A stretch of DNA of 6,964 nucleotides from an uncultured Verrucomicrobiota bacterium (lineage in GTDB: Bacteria; Verrucomicrobiota; Verrucomicrobiae; Opitutales; Opitutaceae): assembly GCA_946481225.1 (NCBI GenBank), contig CAMLNJ010000161.1:1-6964 (forward strand). The letters are read 5' to 3'. Both the position numbers and the translations under genes were made by a program. Position 1 is the stretch's first letter, and each line of letters starts with the position of its first letter. Positions 6,031 to 6,964 of this stretch are shown piece after piece. The notes under the pieces are model-generated. The model searched no databases and was not told the origin of the DNA. It saw nothing but the letters and a program-made list of their open reading frames with translations.

Positions 6031-6175
6031 AAGGGGACGTTGTAGTGACGGTTAACCGGCGGCGCCGGGGGTGCAATCCCGGCGCGGTGGAATCTGGCGC
6101 GGCGCAAACGCGGCAACGGATGCGATGGTGAAGTCGCGCATTGCCGGAGCGGTCGCGGAGCCCAAAGGCTGCGGG
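6031..6175. promoter_or_regulatory. Divergent intergenic region with a palindrome and an 8-bp hairpin
   Basis: This 145-nt region separates the minus-strand prenyl synthase from the plus-strand protease and must hold promoters for both. Visible structures are a 10-bp perfect palindrome CGGTTAACCG at 6049-6058, about 23 nt before the prenyl synthase ATG, and a perfect 8-bp stem GCGCCGGG / CCCGGCGC at 6062-6069 and 6078-6085 with an 8-nt loop. A minus-strand TTGCAC (plus-strand 6072-6077) resembles a -35 but its -10 partner is poor. In-frame GTG and ATG codons at 6071 and 6125 precede the protease start chosen here. Confidence 0.35.
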
Positions 6176-6796
6176 ATGGAAGAAAACCCCGTGCTACTGA
6201 TCCTGATGTTGGGGATGGGCGGCTACTTCGCGTGGATGTGGTGGGGCGATTTGCGGGCGGTGCGGGAGGGCAGGATGGAGCCGGCCCAAGGCTTGCCCGG
6301 GGCCACACCCGCGTCGGCTCGCGCGTGCGTCATCGCCGCCGCGGGTGCGCTGCTTGTCCTCGGGGGGGAGACCTGGGGCGAAAGCGCGCTCGGCCTGAGC
6401 GACGAACAATCGAAGATGGGCGGGCTATTCGCGCTTTACACCTTGGTCGCCGCAATCGTGGAGGAAATCATCTTCCGCGGCTACCTAGGGGAATGGATCG
6501 GAAAGCGCGGCCGGGCGGGCTTGTGCGCGGGCGTCTTGGGCGCGTCGCTGCTGTTCGCAGTTATCCATCCCTTCCTGTGGAAATGGGACGACGAGGGACT
6601 TGCGCTGACTTTGACGCCGAAGGGCTGGTTCAGCTTCGGCGCGGTATTCGTCGCCTCGCTGTGGTTCTACGCCTGTCGTTTCGCGAGCTGGAATCCATCG
6701 CGCTCCCTGTTGCCGTGCTTCGCGGCCCACCTGGCGAAAAACGCCGGGGTGATCGCGATCAAGGCCGCGCAGGGCTTTTTCGTGATGAGCTGGTGA
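6176..6796 (+). CDS. CPBP-family (Abi/Rce1-like) intramembrane glutamic protease
   Basis: CPBP enzymes are membrane-embedded proteases related to eukaryotic Rce1, which trims prenylated CaaX proteins; bacterial members act in bacteriocin immunity, protein processing or unknown roles. All three motifs are present: EEIIFRG (Glu96, Glu97, Arg101), FAVIHP (Phe127, His131) and CFAAHLAKN (His185, Asn189). Hydrophobic segments lie near residues 6-23, 48-63, 82-98, 114-133, 151-170 and 178-200. I chose the ATG at 6176 because the hydrophobic N-terminus (MEENPVLLILMLGMGGYFAW) begins there and AAAGG lies 7 nt upstream; the residues encoded before it are polar, arginine-rich and pass through a hairpin. 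That gives 206 aa, versus 223 or 241 from the ATG at 6125 or the GTG at 6071. The substrate is unknown, and proximity to a prenyl synthase is probably coincidental, as that enzyme makes quinone tails. The stop codon falls in the inverted repeat of the element that follows. Confidence 0.88.
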   Translation: MEENPVLLILMLGMGGYFAWMWWGDLRAVREGRMEPAQGLPGATPASARACVIAAAGALLVLGGETWGESALGLSDEQSKMGGLFALYTLVAAIVEEIIFRGYLGEWIGKRGRAGLCAGVLGASLLFAVIHPFLWKWDDEGLALTLTPKGWFSFGAVFVASLWFYACRFASWNPSRSLLPCFAAHLAKNAGVIAIKAAQGFFVMSW

Positions 6797-6941
6797 TACC
6801 ATTTCGCATTCCGCCGTAACAAAACCCGAAGACCTGTAGGCCAACCGTTGGCCTGGCAGCCCGACCAGCGGTCGGGCCTACATCGGAACCCGCCAACCTC
6901 GGAGGCGCGGGGTTTATACGTTGGAATGCGAAATGGCATGA
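6794..6941. mobile_element. MITE-like non-coding element with terminal inverted repeats
   Basis: Perfect 14-bp inverted repeats CCATTTCGCATTCC (6799-6812) and its complement (6923-6936) bound a 138-bp unit. The match extends outward with three of five further bases to 6794 and 6941, and inward, after two unmatched bases, to a second block (CGTA then AAACCC: left 6815-6827, right 6909-6920, with a 2-nt gap). The interior has no credible gene and contains the paired hairpins annotated separately. Unmistakable target-site duplications are not seen; TGA occurs on both sides but this may be part of the repeat. The left end covers the CPBP stop codon. Long imperfect terminal repeats around a small non-coding interior suit a MITE whose transposase is elsewhere. 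It could also act as a 3'-UTR structure for the protease mRNA. No copy number can be judged from one window. Confidence 0.6.
6835..6882. repeat. REPIN-like core: two GTAG-headed hairpins in opposite orientation
   Basis: Hairpin one is AGGCCAA-CCG-TTGGCCT (6838-6854, 7 bp, 3-nt loop); hairpin two is GCCCGACC-AGC-GGTCGGGC (6859-6877, 8 bp, 3-nt loop). The outer ends TGTAGGCC (6835-6842) and GGCCTACA (6875-6882) are also exact complements over 8 bp, so the whole can fold as one long hairpin or as two. Each palindrome is preceded by GTAG when read from its own end, the tetranucleotide typical of REP sequences handled by RAYT Y1 transposases. Two REPs facing each other is the REPIN form. Confidence 0.65.
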
Positions 6942-6964
6942 GACGGACGGGCGCCGGAGCTTCC
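6942..6964. other. Right edge of window, no feature seen
   Basis: The last 23 bases beyond the element are GC-rich and too short to call; they may belong to the next gene or its control region. Confidence 0.3.

Noticed and set aside
6040..6080. TTGCAC-based promoter for the prenyl synthase gene
   Set aside because: The hexamer at the proper distance matches the -10 consensus poorly, so it is mentioned only as a possibility.
6071..6175. GTG start at 6071 or ATG at 6125 for the CPBP protease
   Set aside because: The added residues are polar and basic, and the 6071 start lies in a hairpin loop; the hydrophobic N-terminus starts at the ATG at 6176, with AAAGG upstream.
6667..6939. 90-residue minus-strand frame across the right-end element
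   Set aside because: It starts in the terminal repeat, runs through both hairpins and continues antisense into the protease gene; no domain.
6794..6941. Right-end hairpins as a simple intrinsic terminator, tRNA or CRISPR repeat
   Set aside because: No T tract follows any stem, there is no tRNA arm consensus or CCA, and there are no direct repeats with spacers.

Overview
The window is high-GC bacterial DNA with dense, mostly well-formed genes, and nothing suggests plasmid or phage backbone. The combination of gene families, in particular an N-terminally extended RtcB, a divergent anti-sigma-like protein with a W-rich LLRLKR...FWEQF juxtamembrane region, and a CPBP protease of the ENPVLLILML...GWF type, most resembles Verrucomicrobiota of the Opitutaceae type. 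That placement rests on my recollection of these families, not on a search. No rRNA, tRNA, CRISPR array or transposase gene is visible.

Layout. Positions 1-2710 run on the plus strand: the 3' part of an HNH endonuclease gene, then after 16 nt an arginine/tryptophan-rich protein of unknown function, then after an AT-richer 85-nt leader a long RtcB-family RNA ligase. Facing it on the minus strand is yjbQ (thiamine-phosphate-synthase-like), and the two convergent genes share a perfect 12-bp stem that overlaps the yjbQ stop codon. Upstream of yjbQ are a 16-bp perfect palindrome, an intrinsic terminator with a T6 tract, and a two-tier hairpin. The latter two form the 3' UTR of a minus-strand sigma-factor operon: an ECF sigma factor overlapping by ATGA a single-pass, anti-sigma-like membrane protein. 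Upstream of this pair, on the same strand, is a long-chain polyprenyl diphosphate synthase. Across a 145-nt divergent region lies a plus-strand CPBP (Abi) intramembrane protease.

The most unusual structure is at the right end. Directly at the stop codon of the CPBP gene is a non-coding element of about 138-148 bp. It has 14-bp perfect terminal inverted repeats (imperfectly extendable outward, and inward to a second block) around a core made of two short hairpins, each preceded by the GTAG tetranucleotide and placed in opposite orientation. This is the architecture of a REPIN or MITE, that is, a non-autonomous repeat presumably mobilised by an enzyme encoded elsewhere.

Functionally the window joins RNA repair (RtcB), stress or envelope signalling (ECF sigma plus membrane partner), quinone side-chain synthesis (polyprenyl synthase) and membrane proteolysis (CPBP). 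Only the sigma/anti-sigma pair and perhaps the HNH/unknown/RtcB trio look like operons. Five of the start codons lack a recognisable Shine-Dalgarno sequence.
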